DNA of 26,605 bases, from the IMG/VR virus record IMGVR_UViG_3300044966_001084, positions 1 to 26,605 of that record. The stretch is one strand, 5' to 3'. Each line of letters begins with the position of its first letter. The stretch's first letter is position 1. The notes beneath the pieces are model-generated. The model saw only the letters and a program-made list of their open reading frames with translations. It searched no databases and was not told where the DNA came from. Below are positions 1-7,170 of the stretch, piece by piece. This DNA is from a virus. The position numbers were made by a program, and so were the translations under genes.

Positions 1-186
1 TTAGTCATCTGAACTCAAATCCTTAGTCATTTTTTTCAAAGATTCATTTTTCTTAGCATTATAAGAATGAACAGCCGATGCCATAGACTTAATATAAGTC
101 CTATCTGTTTTTCCACAATTTCTAATTGCTGACATCATTGCCATATCTTTAACATATCCGGGAACACTAACCTTTACTTTACTCAT
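1..186 (-). CDS. small hypothetical protein (61 aa)
   Basis: Basic 61-residue protein with a Ser/Lys-rich C-terminus ending in Asp-Asp. The ATG at 186 is chosen over an upstream in-frame ATG because GGAG lies eight bases before it (GGAGTGATAATG). It overlaps the end of the upstream gene by eight bases, so the two are probably translationally coupled. No domain or family is recognised. The stop codon is at the very first bases of the window, so the gene is complete. Confidence 0.7.
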   Translation of the reverse strand: MSKVKVSVPGYVKDMAMMSAIRNCGKTDRTYIKSMASAVHSYNAKKNESLKKMTKDLSSDD

Positions 187-559
187 TATCACTCCAATCA
201 ATTTCAATAGTTTTATACAATTCGGGTTCTGCAAATCGTTTTGCTTCTTCCCTTGTTTTATGTAATTTAGAATTCCTAAACCACTTACCTTCCTTATATA
301 TATTCATATATCCCTTAATTCTATCATCAACAAACACATCAAATTTCCTAAAATCAGTATCTGTAAAAGACGAATCATAATTGTTGACAGTCCAACATTT
401 TCCTTCTTCATCACAACCCAAAATATTTCCTTCTAATAGGAATAGCAATTTACTTCTAGGATGTGCTTGAGAAACGTAATTAAGAAGTTTGACAGATTTT
501 CCTTCTCTTGTAACATAAGAAGTAAGTTCGTCTACCATAGAGATATCTACCTTTCTCAT
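179..559 (-). CDS. hypothetical protein (126 aa)
   Basis: Soluble, acidic-ended protein of 126 residues with no signal peptide or membrane segment. The start at 559 has a good Shine-Dalgarno sequence (GAGGTAG). It is the first gene of a leftward pair served by the early-type promoter at 624-652, divergent from the phosphoesterase gene. The C-terminal half (aromatic strands, then a helix around residues 95-112) looks like a small alpha/beta fold, but no family is recognised and no function is proposed. Confidence 0.75.
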   Translation of the reverse strand: MRKVDISMVDELTSYVTREGKSVKLLNYVSQAHPRSKLLFLLEGNILGCDEEGKCWTVNNYDSSFTDTDFRKFDVFVDDRIKGYMNIYKEGKWFRNSKLHKTREEAKRFAEPELYKTIEIDWSDNE

Positions 560-623
560 TTCTACCTCGTTAAAGAATTTAAAAACTATTTAGATATCTA
601 TAGATCAACCGGGGTACATACTT

Positions 624-652
624 AATGTAATACGAAAAAAATAAAAAGTAAA
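624..652 (-). promoter_or_regulatory. early-type promoter, leftward
   Basis: On the minus strand: TTTACT (647-652), 17 bases, then TACATT (624-629). It shares the TTTACTTT -35 with the other early promoters in the window and sits back to back with the rightward promoter at 666-694. The two -35 regions form an AAGTAAAG/CTTTACTT inverted repeat. The -10 is the weakest of the set. Confidence 0.5.
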
Positions 653-665
653 GCTTTATTTTTAC

Positions 666-694
666 TTTACTTATAGAAACATATAAGATATAAT
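666..694 (+). promoter_or_regulatory. early-type promoter, rightward
   Basis: TTTACT (666-671), 17 bases, TATAAT (689-694). The perfect -10 lies about 28 bases before the phosphoesterase ATG. Same architecture as the early promoters of the tRNA array. Confidence 0.75.
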
Positions 695-722
695 TCTAAT
701 AAAAGAAATAAAGGTGTTAAAA

Positions 723-1565
723 ATGAAAATTGCATTTGCGAGCGATCTACATGTGGAGTTCCGAGAATTAGAAATCCATAATACCCAAAAAGCAGACGTG
801 TTAGTCCTTGCTGGTGATATTATTCTTGCTTCTCAATTATACGATAAAAGTGAAAGACATTTTATTGGCGATAGAGAATTTCAATGCGGTTCTTCAGATA
901 GATTTCACGCTTTCTTTCAACAAGTTTGTGAAGAATTCCCTAACGTAATCTACATTTTAGGTAATCATGAGTCGTATCATGACGACATTGCTAATACTTT
1001 TTCTTATATCAAAGAAAAACTTTCTTATCTGAAAAACCTTCATGTCCTGGAAAAGGAAACGTTTAAATTGAACGGGGTTACATTCGTCTGTGGAACAATG
1101 TGGACAGATTTTAATAAAAAAGACCCTATTGCAATGAATAAGATTTCTTATTTGATGAATGATTTTCAGATTATTAAGAATAGTAACAGAGAACGTACTA
1201 ATGAATGGGGATCTATTTGGCATCCAGAAGATGCGTATGAAGACCATCAAAAGTTTATGGAATTCGCCAAGAACGAATTGAATAATGAAGATAATAAAAA
1301 GGTAATAATGGTAACTCACCATTGCCCTTCTGATATTTGTGTTCCAGAAAAGTATCAAGGAGATACTACGATGAATCCAGGATATATTTCTAATCTAACA
1401 GATTTTATTCTAGATAACCCTAAAATATCCCATTGGATCTGTGGACATTCTCATCGTAGGTTAAACGCTATGATTGGTTCAACCAATATTCTGATGAATT
1501 GCAGGGGATATTCTGGACGCGAGAAAATGGCTGATTCCTTTGAATTAAGATATGTTGATATATAA
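723..1565 (+). CDS. calcineurin-like metallophosphoesterase
   Basis: 280-residue binuclear metallophosphoesterase. All motifs of the family are present in order: D-x-H (Asp8, His10), GD (31-32), GNHE (80-83), THH (198-200) and GHSH (241-244). Such enzymes hydrolyse phosphomonoesters or diesters with two bound metal ions; T4-like phages carry several of unknown substrate. The ATG at 723 is preferred over the GTG at 714 because AAAGG lies nine bases before it. The gene is transcribed from the early promoter at 666-694. No signal peptide, so it is cytoplasmic. Substrate cannot be told from sequence. Confidence 0.9.
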   Translation: MKIAFASDLHVEFRELEIHNTQKADVLVLAGDIILASQLYDKSERHFIGDREFQCGSSDRFHAFFQQVCEEFPNVIYILGNHESYHDDIANTFSYIKEKLSYLKNLHVLEKETFKLNGVTFVCGTMWTDFNKKDPIAMNKISYLMNDFQIIKNSNRERTNEWGSIWHPEDAYEDHQKFMEFAKNELNNEDNKKVIMVTHHCPSDICVPEKYQGDTTMNPGYISNLTDFILDNPKISHWICGHSHRRLNAMIGSTNILMNCRGYSGREKMADSFELRYVDI

Positions 1566-1622
1566 ACCGCTAAATAAATTTACCGTTAATTCGGTGTGTG
1601 TTAAACAATAAAGGAGAAAATA

Positions 1623-2015
1623 ATGAAATATATTACTATGTTATTTGTATCAATTGCCCTTGTGGGTTGTTCAACTGTAGCAGGATATAAACCAACTCTA
1701 AACGAAAAGGCTGATAAAAATCTAGCAAAAGCCGATGAAGATTTTGTTTATTGCCAGCAATTAGCCAGCAAAACTGCTGGATATGCAACAGAAGGTGTTG
1801 AAGATGCAATCGTTGCTGCTTCTGCCGCTGCTGCTATTGGTGCTGTTTCCGGTGCAATCATTACTGGAGCCGCTTCCGCTGGTGTTGGTGCTGCAGCTGG
1901 CGGTGCAATCGGTGGTATTACTGGACTTTGGTATGGAATGTATGAAGCGGACGAAACATATAAGCGTTCGTTTAACTCTTGTATGAGCCAAATGGGTCAC
2001 CCAGTTCTTTGGTAA
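1623..2015 (+). CDS. glycine-zipper lipoprotein
   Basis: 130-residue predicted lipoprotein. Residues 1-16 form a type II signal peptide with a lipobox ending ALVGC, giving an acylated Cys16. Residues about 60-105 are an Ala/Gly-rich hydrophobic stretch with repeated Gly-x-x-x-Gly spacing (glycine zipper) that could insert in a membrane or oligomerise. Two further Cys flank it (in the FVYCQQ and FNSCMS segments) and may pair. A strong AAAGGAGA lies before the ATG. It is followed by a terminator and so forms its own unit end. Likely role is in the envelope of the infected cell (superinfection or envelope modification); this is inference. Confidence 0.8.
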   Translation: MKYITMLFVSIALVGCSTVAGYKPTLNEKADKNLAKADEDFVYCQQLASKTAGYATEGVEDAIVAASAAAAIGAVSGAIITGAASAGVGAAAGGAIGGITGLWYGMYEADETYKRSFNSCMSQMGHPVLW

Positions 2016-2024
2016 TCTGAAAAT

Positions 2025-2060
2025 GGAGAAAGGGTTTAATTGCTCTTTCTCCAAACCTTT
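2025..2060 (+). terminator. terminator with two competing hairpins
   Basis: GGAGAAAG (2025-2032) pairs with CTTTCTCC (2045-2052). An alternative pairing AAAGGGTTT/AAACCTTTT shares part of the same bases and ends at the T-run, so only one can form at a time. Located between the lipoprotein stop and the next late promoter. Confidence 0.65.
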
Positions 2061-2065
2061 TATAT

Positions 2066-2073
2066 TATAAATA
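2066..2073 (+). promoter_or_regulatory. T4-type late promoter (TATAAATA)
   Basis: Exact octamer. The expected start point, about six bases downstream (2079), lies in a hairpin CCTATT-TAG-AATAGG (2076-2090) whose right arm contains the AGG of the next gene's ribosome-binding site. Late transcripts would lack most of the left arm; read-through transcripts would keep it. Confidence 0.85.
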
Positions 2074-2099
2074 TTCCTATTTAGAATAGGTATTGATAA

Positions 2100-2804
2100 A
2101 TGATTTCGTTTAAACAACTACTAGAAAAGTTAGAGCTTTTTGAAGCCGCAAAACATAAAGAAACACACGAAGATTCTTCTCAAGAAGAAATTAAAGCAGT
2201 GCTAGATAAACATCTAGCAAAAGAAAAACACGACGATCCAACAATGTTGACTATTGGATATGCTCTAAAGCATTTACATCCAGAAAAACATCCAGAAATG
2301 TTTCATGATACTATGAATAGAATGGCAGGACATAAAACTGCTTATTACAGATCTATTGTTGCTGGACACCCCCATACCTCTGAAGAAACCCTTAAACAAT
2401 TAGCTACAGATAAAGCGGGTAGAGTATCAAGAACAGCCCAAGAAAATCTAGCAAGACGTTCTGGAGAAGCCCCAGCAAAACCTGCTCCTGCTCCAAAACC
2501 AACAAAAACAACGGTTTCTAAACCAGTTACTCCTAAACCTGCTGCAAAACCTGTTGCTGGTGGATATGGTATTGAAAAGGCTGATCCAGAAGAATCTCCA
2601 TTAGGGTATGACGCGGATTCAGTACATCATATTACCCATAATGGTAAAATTGTTGGTGCTGTAACTTCTTCTAGACATGAAGATGGTGGTAGATCTATTA
2701 TTAAATCTTGGAAAGGTCATCCAGACAAAGGTTTTGATCAATTGGGTAAGCATACAGATTTACATTCTGCGATGAAGCATTTGGTATTATCACACAAGCA
2801 ATAA
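2100..2804 (+). CDS. LRV/HEAT-like repeat protein with capsid-targeting-type N-terminus
   Basis: 234 residues in three parts. Residues 1-15 (MISFKQLLEKLELFE) resemble the capsid-targeting sequence of T4 internal proteins (MKTYQEFIAE) and end in L-F-E followed by Ala, which fits the T4 gp21 prohead protease rule (L/I)-x-E|(A/G/S). Residues about 30-125 are helical and end in a repeat of the leucine-rich-variant type (YYRSIVAGHPHTSEETLKQL, then a KAGRVSRTA helix). Residues 126-160 are a Pro/Ala/Lys linker, followed by a small His-rich C-terminal domain. It is expressed from the late promoter at 2066, with the SD inside a hairpin. Inference: a head-internal or injected protein. Molecular activity unknown. 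Confidence 0.8.
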   Translation: MISFKQLLEKLELFEAAKHKETHEDSSQEEIKAVLDKHLAKEKHDDPTMLTIGYALKHLHPEKHPEMFHDTMNRMAGHKTAYYRSIVAGHPHTSEETLKQLATDKAGRVSRTAQENLARRSGEAPAKPAPAPKPTKTTVSKPVTPKPAAKPVAGGYGIEKADPEESPLGYDADSVHHITHNGKIVGAVTSSRHEDGGRSIIKSWKGHPDKGFDQLGKHTDLHSAMKHLVLSHKQ

Positions 2805-2818
2805 ATCCATTTAACATT

Positions 2819-2847
2819 AGAGGAGAGAACAAACTCTCCTCTTTTTC
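2819..2847 (+). terminator. intrinsic terminator
   Basis: AGAGGAGAG (2819-2827), six-base loop, CTCTCCTCT (2834-2842), then a T-run. Perfect nine-pair stem just after the LRV-protein gene. Confidence 0.9.
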
Positions 2848-2859
2848 CTACTACATATT

Positions 2860-3285
2860 ATGAACATTAATTTTTACGAAATCCTCAACCAAATTTCTAA
2901 TTCTCCTTCTAAGAAAGAGAAGCAATCTATTCTTCTACAATACGCTTCTCCTCTACTGAAGCAATTTCTCTCTCTAGCTTTCCACCCTGATATTAGATTC
3001 TACCCTTCTTCTTTCCCAGAAGGATATAAAGAACCAGATACTCTTCCAGGTATCTCTTTCTCTACTCTTCCTTGCGAATTGAAACGTCTATATCTATTTC
3101 AAATTGGAAACGAAACAGCAGATTCTCTCACAATTGAAAAACGAAACAATCTCCTTCTTCAACTTCTAGAATCTTTGGAACCTGCTGAAGCACAAACACT
3201 TATTAATCTATTCAACAAAGATCTTAAAACTAAAGGTCTAACGTACTCTCTAATAAAGGAAACATTCCCAAACCTTCTACCATGA
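2860..3285 (+). CDS. stand-alone protein resembling the N-terminal domain of T4-type DNA ligase (DUF6433-like)
   Basis: 141 residues, all-helical in appearance. By eye it follows the first ~130 residues of T4 DNA ligase gp30: a start with an L-N-x-I helix, a K-x-KQ-x-IL segment, LLK and a Y-x-x-x-x-P segment, a PG-x-x-F/S turn, and an end of the form ...DL...G(L/A)S...FP-x-LLP. The nucleotidyltransferase (KxDG) domain is absent. Similar free proteins occur in marine T4-like phages (a DUF6433-type family, recalled from memory). Function is unknown; DNA binding is a reasonable guess because that domain contacts DNA in ligases. No clear Shine-Dalgarno precedes the ATG. It overlaps the next gene by ATGA. 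Confidence 0.75.
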   Translation: MNINFYEILNQISNSPSKKEKQSILLQYASPLLKQFLSLAFHPDIRFYPSSFPEGYKEPDTLPGISFSTLPCELKRLYLFQIGNETADSLTIEKRNNLLLQLLESLEPAEAQTLINLFNKDLKTKGLTYSLIKETFPNLLP

Positions 3286-3413
3286 AAAAGAAACTATCTA
3301 AATTCTCAGACTTCGATCCAATTGAATCTAAAAAGAAGAAAAAACCAAAATTCAATCCTAAAGATGATCCCTCTAGAAAAAATAAGAAATATTTCATAAA
3401 TATGGAAAAATAA
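3282..3413 (+). CDS. very basic small protein (43 aa)
   Basis: 43 residues, with about a third Lys (run KKKKKPK at residues 17-23). Its ATG overlaps the upstream stop (ATGA), which argues that it is translated by coupling. Possible nucleic-acid-binding peptide; no family recognised. Confidence 0.65.
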   Translation: MKKKLSKFSDFDPIESKKKKKPKFNPKDDPSRKNKKYFINMEK

Positions 3414-3415
3414 CC

Positions 3416-3444
3416 TTTACTTTCTATTGACTACAGAGTAGAAT
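3416..3444 (+). promoter_or_regulatory. early-type promoter, copy 1
   Basis: TTTACT (3416-3421), 17 bases, TAGAAT (3439-3444). A TTGACT lies within the spacer. Confidence 0.75.
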
Positions 3445-3459
3445 TAAACTCTAATAACG

Positions 3460-3488
3460 TTTACTTTCTATTGACTACAGAGTAGAAT
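3460..3488 (+). promoter_or_regulatory. early-type promoter, copy 2
   Basis: Same boxes as copy 1, 44 bases downstream: TTTACT (3460-3465) and TAGAAT (3483-3488). Confidence 0.75.
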
Positions 3489-3508
3489 TAAACTCTAATA
3501 ACGTTTAA

Positions 3509-3516
3509 TATAAATA
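3509..3516 (+). promoter_or_regulatory. T4-type late promoter (TATAAATA)
   Basis: Exact octamer directly after the duplicated early promoters, so the Cpn10 gene has both early and late initiation. ATACCC (3514-3519) can pair with GGGTAT (3533-3538). The predicted late start (~3522) lies in the loop, so late RNA would not form this stem. Confidence 0.8.
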
Positions 3517-3606
3517 CCCAATGTACCCCACAGGGTATACCAAAAAATGAAAAATGTAGGTTCTAAACCCTTGATTTAACATAAGTAAAAAAGCAAATAA
3601 TACAAT

Positions 3607-3843
3607 ATGAAACCAACTCTAAATAATATTCTAATTGAAAGAATCCCAGGTTCAAAAGAAACAGAATCAGGCATAATCCTAAAATCAACTCTAGACCAAG
3701 ACAAAGGCAAAGTATTAGCGATTGGTCCCGATGTTACAGAAGTAAATGTAGAAGATACAGTATTCCTAAATTGGAATGCCGCAACCAAGGTTGAAGGAGA
3801 ACTCTACATAACACCTATTGACGAAGTTATCTTCATTTATTAA
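3607..3843 (+). CDS. GroES-like co-chaperonin (Cpn10)
   Basis: 78-residue GroES homologue, shorter than the ~97 residues of bacterial GroES. It has the N-terminal strand (KPTLNNILIERI), the mobile-loop region (KETESGIIL, matching ETKSAGGIVL of GroES), the G-x-V-L-A-I-G strand, the V-x-D-x-V-x-(F/L) strand and a C-terminal I/V-rich strand. It would cap host GroEL to fold phage proteins, as T4 gp31 does for the major capsid protein. The roof hairpin region is shortened. The start lacks a clear Shine-Dalgarno. Transcribed from two early promoters and one late promoter. Clearly GroES-type in sequence, unlike the divergent T4 gp31. Confidence 0.88.
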   Translation: MKPTLNNILIERIPGSKETESGIILKSTLDQDKGKVLAIGPDVTEVNVEDTVFLNWNAATKVEGELYITPIDEVIFIY

Positions 3844-3856
3844 CGGAGAATCATTT

Positions 3857-3970
3857 ATGACACATTTTAGATTCGTATTGATAGCCGCGATCGTTCTTGT
3901 AGGTTCTACATACATCGCCGTAGAATATCCAGACATTTTAGAGAATCCCGCGAAGATTCTTGGAATTTAA
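3857..3970 (+). CDS. single-pass small membrane protein (37 aa)
   Basis: 37 residues. Residues 5-22 are a hydrophobic segment (FRFVLIAAIVLVGSTYIAV) followed by a short acidic tail. It begins 13 bases after the Cpn10 stop, with CGGAGAA as ribosome-binding site, so it is co-transcribed. The segment could be a signal anchor. No family recognised. Confidence 0.65.
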   Translation: MTHFRFVLIAAIVLVGSTYIAVEYPDILENPAKILGI

Positions 3971-4038
3971 CCCAGTAACCAAGCATCCCGCGCTACATCC
4001 CGCGGACCGCGATATTTATCCTTAGGAAGAAGACAAAA

Positions 4039-4233
4039 ATGAGTAAAGCAGAGCAAATATATAAAGCAATTTCAGCGAGACCCTTTTCATACGGAGAGAG
4101 CGTATCCATTATCCTTGAGAATAAAGGAAGACCTGTTTCTTCATTACCAGAAGAAGACTTCATATTCGAAGATAATTCCGTGATTCGCGTATCGAATAAT
4201 GGTATATCCCTCCTAGAGTTTCTTGTTGAATAA
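4039..4233 (+). CDS. small hypothetical protein (64 aa)
   Basis: 64 residues, soluble, starting MSKAEQIYKAI, with AGGAAGAAG upstream as ribosome-binding site. Composition is ordinary for a folded cytoplasmic protein; no domain recognised. Last gene before the hairpin at 4265-4279 and the duplicated late promoters. Confidence 0.7.
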   Translation: MSKAEQIYKAISARPFSYGESVSIILENKGRPVSSLPEEDFIFEDNSVIRVSNNGISLLEFLVE

Positions 4234-4264
4234 AATTTTTCGGTTATTGTTCGCCATTTCTATA

Positions 4265-4279
4265 TTTCCCTTCGGGAAA
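4265..4279. other. small hairpin (TTTCCC/GGGAAA)
   Basis: TTTCCC, three-base TTC loop, GGGAAA. It lies 30 bases after the upstream gene stop but has no following T-run, so it is more likely an mRNA 3' end structure than a strong terminator. Confidence 0.5.
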
Positions 4280-4309
4280 CACCACTGTTTTGCGAAAGCA
4301 CCGCGAATA

Positions 4310-4317
4310 TATAAATA
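4310..4317 (+). promoter_or_regulatory. T4-type late promoter, copy 1
   Basis: TATAAATA within the first 18-base unit, upstream of the tail-fibre-like gene at 4382. Confidence 0.7.
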
Positions 4318-4327
4318 TAAGATAATA

Positions 4328-4335
4328 TATAAATA
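4328..4335 (+). promoter_or_regulatory. T4-type late promoter, copy 2
   Basis: TATAAATA within the second unit. AAATATA in this copy can pair with TATATTT downstream, placing the start point in a loop. Confidence 0.75.
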
Positions 4336-4381
4336 TAAGATAATATAGATATATTTGTTGGAATATGGAGAGAAATAAAAT

Positions 4382-4747
4382 ATGGCAACATCACTAATTG
4401 TCACAGGAGTTCAATATCCAGATGGAACAGTACAAACAACAGCGGGGTTAACAAGTGTGGTAAAGAGTATACAAAGAGGGTATGTATCAAATCCCGCAGC
4501 AGCTACATATAATGTGACTATGGCTTCTGTGACTACAAGTAAGATTATGATTTTGATTGACGGTGGGTATGGTCGCGTCGATACAGGCGGCTATTTTTCC
4601 TCTACAGGTGGTGCTGTTTGTGTGCCAGTTTTAATCTCCGTAAACTCTTCTACTCAATTCACGGTAGGAAATTTAATTTTTTATTATACGGGAAATAGCT
4701 TCGCCCAGTTTATTCCATTTTCTTGGCAAGTTATTGAATTTTATTAA
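4382..4747 (+). CDS. putative tail-fibre/baseplate-associated protein
   Basis: 121 residues. The N-terminal motif V-Q-Y-P-D-G-T-V-Q-T (residues 10-19) is common at the start of short phage tail-fibre and adhesin proteins (F-P-D-G-T-x-Q). The rest is rich in Ser, Thr, Val and Gly with predicted beta strands and no cysteine pair, as in trimeric fibre domains. A good ribosome-binding site (GGAGAG) precedes the ATG, and transcription is from the duplicated late promoters. The next gene, starting 12 bases after it, encodes a small fibre-associated-type protein. The fibre assignment is by motif and context, not a full domain match. Confidence 0.6.
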   Translation: MATSLIVTGVQYPDGTVQTTAGLTSVVKSIQRGYVSNPAAATYNVTMASVTTSKIMILIDGGYGRVDTGGYFSSTGGAVCVPVLISVNSSTQFTVGNLIFYYTGNSFAQFIPFSWQVIEFY

Positions 4748-4758
4748 TGGAGAATATT

Positions 4759-4971
4759 ATGTTTTATTACGCAACAATTTCGAACGAAAACATTGTTATC
4801 GCTATCTCAGAATTGACAGCAAACGTTCAGTATGATGATATGATTTCTATTCCATCATACAATTTGTCATTTATTGGAAAACTTTGGACAGGAAAAGAAT
4901 TTATAGATAATCCAAATCCACCAGTAATAGAAGAGTTAACGAGTAATACAGCAACTGCTTCTGTAATTTAA
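4759..4971 (+). CDS. small tail-fibre-associated protein, paralogue of the 5909-6232 product
   Basis: 70 residues. The start M-F-Y-Y-A-T-I-S-N and the motif G-K-L-W-T-G-K-E-F-I-D-N-P parallel M-Y-K-F-A-T-I-S-N and G-F-I-W-D-G-D-T-F-Y-K-D-P in the protein encoded at 5909-6232. The W-x-G-x-x-F-x-x-P element is typical of small proteins encoded next to tail-fibre genes (fibre assembly or fibre-tip partners). The ATG at 4759 is preferred over that at 4747 because GGAGAATATT precedes it. Confidence 0.6.
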   Translation: MFYYATISNENIVIAISELTANVQYDDMISIPSYNLSFIGKLWTGKEFIDNPNPPVIEELTSNTATASVI

Positions 4972-4987
4972 TATTTGGTTTTTTATT

Positions 4988-5785
4988 GTGATTAATATAT
5001 ATTATTTTGGGTATTGTGCCTCAAATAAACAAGACGTTTTTGTTGGGAAGGATATCCCCGCTAATGTATTAAAGAATATATCCAATTTTCTTAGTGGTAG
5101 AGAATTGGGTGATGTTGTAAATATAGACGATATTAAAGATTTAGATAGAAGAAGCAAAAGGGATTTTGTTAATGTTGATGTGTCAAATGTAGGCGTTTGT
5201 CAAGATTCTAATTCTGATATAAAAAAGTGTCCAGCATTTACTTCTTATGTAAACCAAATGTGGAGTATTAATGCCCCACATTCCATTCGTATCAATTCCG
5301 TTGAAGAACTTCGAAATTCAGAAGAGGTTGCTGAAAAAATAACAAAGAGTAATGATGGAATTCCTATATTAGAATATAAAAATCTTAATGTGATATTCTT
5401 CTCCTCTGTAGAAGATGTTTGGATAGAAACGTTTCCGGCATATTTTCACAATAATCCATCCTTGCGATTGATTCCTGGATCATTTAATATCTATAATTGG
5501 CAAAGACCTATTGTACCAACGTTTGAGATATTAGACTTTAATATTGAAATAAATGAAGGCGATCCTCTACAATATATAAGATTTAGAGGAAAAGATCCTG
5601 AAGAAAGATACAATTTGATTAAAATGAATACTGTAATGTCAGATGAAAATTTCGATAAAATGGATAATCAATTAATCGTGAAGAAAGATTTCCCTAATAA
5701 AAGTTGGAAAATTGTAACAGGAAAACTTCCAAACCTAGACAGGATCGATATAAATTCTGAAGTCTTTAATACGAATTTTTTGTAG
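4988..5785 (+). CDS. uncharacterised phage protein (265 aa)
   Basis: 265 residues starting at GTG; no good Shine-Dalgarno is visible. It has a central K-K-C-P-A-F segment (residues ~79-84) and a C-terminal part of the form P-G-S-F-N-I-x-x-W-x-R-P-I-x-x-x-F-x-I ... I-x-x-G-D-x-L-Q-Y-I-R-F. I recall the same W-x-R-P/GD-x-L pattern in a family of unknown function common in marine T4-like phages. No signal peptide or transmembrane segment. Position at the end of the rightward tail-fibre group may be coincidental. Function not assigned. Confidence 0.75.
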   Translation: MINIYYFGYCASNKQDVFVGKDIPANVLKNISNFLSGRELGDVVNIDDIKDLDRRSKRDFVNVDVSNVGVCQDSNSDIKKCPAFTSYVNQMWSINAPHSIRINSVEELRNSEEVAEKITKSNDGIPILEYKNLNVIFFSSVEDVWIETFPAYFHNNPSLRLIPGSFNIYNWQRPIVPTFEILDFNIEINEGDPLQYIRFRGKDPEERYNLIKMNTVMSDENFDKMDNQLIVKKDFPNKSWKIVTGKLPNLDRIDINSEVFNTNFL

Positions 5786-5803
5786 AAACAAAAAAAAGTA
5801 ATT

Positions 5804-5896
5804 ATGTTTATTCACTGTGATGTGTCAATTATTCCAGAAATGGAATCCAAAACTATTGACGGTAGAGAATTCGTAGGGAAAAGAAAGGGGAGTTAA
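5804..5896 (+). CDS. possible micro-ORF (30 aa)
   Basis: ATG-initiated frame of 30 codons between the 265-residue gene and the terminator; its stop codon lies inside the terminator stem. No convincing ribosome-binding site. It may be a remnant or a chance frame. Confidence 0.25.
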   Translation: MFIHCDVSIIPEMESKTIDGREFVGKRKGS

Positions 5897-5911
5897 CTCC
5901 CCTTTTTCTTA
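5884..5911. terminator. bidirectional terminator
   Basis: AAAGGGGAG / CTCCCCTTT with a TTAA turn, T-rich on both sides (TTTTTCTT rightward, TTTCTTTT leftward). It separates two convergent gene groups. Confidence 0.9.
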
Positions 5912-6232
5912 TTCCAAATCTAATTTTAATAGATCGAGAGTTTCTTGTTCTTCATCAGATAAACTTTCTTTAACTGACAATTGATCGTATAAAGTTTGTT
6001 TTTCCTCAAGCATTTTATTTGAATTTTTTTCAACGATTTTATTTTCCTTTTCTACTAAAAGGGGGTCTTTATAAAAGGTATCACCATCCCAAATAAATCC
6101 AATTTCTACATCTCTATTGTTTGCCATAATAACTTCTTCATTATATTGTTTTAGCATATTAATGGATTCATAATCATTAGATTCAATAATATTGGTAACG
6201 ATTCCATTAGAAATTGTTGCAAATTTATACAT
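5909..6232 (-). CDS. tail-fibre-associated protein with coiled-coil tail
   Basis: 107 residues. The N-terminal ~60 residues match the plan of the 4759-4971 product (YKFATISNG ... IGFIWDGDTFYKDP). Residues 62-107 are a charged helix suited to a coiled coil (KENKIVEKNSNKMLEEKQ onwards). ATG 6232 is chosen because TTGGAG precedes it; the stop of the glycine-rich adhesin gene lies just upstream, so the two are coupled. Probable partner, chaperone or tip protein for the adjacent adhesin. Inference from position and W-D-G-x-x-F motif. Confidence 0.65.
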   Translation of the reverse strand: MYKFATISNGIVTNIIESNDYESINMLKQYNEEVIMANNRDVEIGFIWDGDTFYKDPLLVEKENKIVEKNSNKMLEEKQTLYDQLSVKESLSDEEQETLDLLKLDLE

Positions 6233-6234
6233 AA

Positions 6235-7167
6235 TTAACTCCAAAAAATTTGACAAATACCAGCACCACCAGCAGAAGGAGCAACTGTAGTTATTCCACC
6301 TCTCCACGTATTATTTGACGTTCCTGATTGAGTGGCAGGAGCACCACCGGCACCTATAGCCACAAAAACGGAAGCCACGTCTTTTACGGGAACATCACGA
6401 ATTACGATTTCTCCGCCACCGCCACCTGGACCGCCGATGAAATTAAATGTGGTTCTGTTAGCTCTTATATAAGCGCCACCGCCGCCACCACCACCAAAAA
6501 TGCCGGGAGTTGCTTGTGTTGGTGTTGTGTTTCGTGCTGGTCTTCCGACACCCATTCCTCCATCACCAAAGGAAGCGCCACCGCCACCACCGGGACCGTA
6601 TTCCGCAGAATCATCATCATTGATATTCCATATACCAGATGTGCCGGAATTACCGAAACCGGGAATTGCTCCACCACGTCTTGAACCAGCGGCTCCACCA
6701 GCACCAGAGATAGAATTTCCGGACGGCATACCTGCGCCTCCATGAGTTTTAACTCTCGTTCCGTTATTGGTTGTATAGGATTTACCAGAATTTGTGTTTG
6801 TTATTACTTGTGGAGGGCTACCGAGAATAATTCCGGATGTGTGAAGCAAAAGAACTTCTCCCCCAGATACGCCACCACCATTACCGCCCCAACCATTTAT
6901 AATATTTTCGTTCCATGCAGAGAAATCTGCTCTTAGAGCACCAAAACCGCCAGAAGCATAAATAGGTATTGGAGCATAGAAAATTGAGTTTCCTCCACTT
7001 CCACCGGGAGAATCCCAATAACCGCCGCCCCCACCGCCACCAGCCATGACGACTTTTACCACCTCAACGCCTTCTGGTTTTACCCATGTTCCCGAAGTAG
7101 TAAATGTCTGTGATTTCCACGATCCACCAGATGAACCGCCTAAAATAGCTGTTAAATTTGTAGTCAT
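6235..7167 (-). CDS. glycine-rich tail-fibre tip adhesin
   Basis: 310 residues, about one third Gly. Residues ~15-45 carry the opening of the glycine-rich phage domain (Q-T-F-T-T-S-G-T-W-V-K-P-E-G-V-E then strands and a Gly run). At least six poly-Gly blocks (such as AGGGGGGGY, GPGGGGGASF, IFGGGGGGGAY, GPGGGGGEI) are separated by short variable loops. This is the plan of T4-like gp38-type distal fibre adhesins, in which poly-Gly strands pack as a polyglycine II core and loops bind the receptor. Starts three bases after the upstream stop. Likely role: host receptor binding. Runs of GCC/ACC repeats make the locus prone to recombination. Confidence 0.8.
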   Translation of the reverse strand: MTTNLTAILGGSSGGSWKSQTFTTSGTWVKPEGVEVVKVVMAGGGGGGGYWDSPGGSGGNSIFYAPIPIYASGGFGALRADFSAWNENIINGWGGNGGGVSGGEVLLLHTSGIILGSPPQVITNTNSGKSYTTNNGTRVKTHGGAGMPSGNSISGAGGAAGSRRGGAIPGFGNSGTSGIWNINDDDSAEYGPGGGGGASFGDGGMGVGRPARNTTPTQATPGIFGGGGGGGAYIRANRTTFNFIGGPGGGGGEIVIRDVPVKDVASVFVAIGAGGAPATQSGTSNNTWRGGITTVAPSAGGAGICQIFWS

Positions 7168-7170
7168 TTC

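Larger units (their letters stand above)
3416..3503 (+). repeat. 44-bp tandem duplication carrying an early promoter
   Basis: Two exact copies, 3416-3459 and 3460-3503, with a four-base start of a third. Each unit holds a complete early-type promoter, so the duplication doubles the promoter in front of the Cpn10 gene. Confidence 0.95.
4307..4342 (+). repeat. 18-bp tandem duplication carrying a late promoter
   Basis: Two exact 18-base units (4307-4324 and 4325-4342), each with the TATAAATA octamer. Confidence 0.9.
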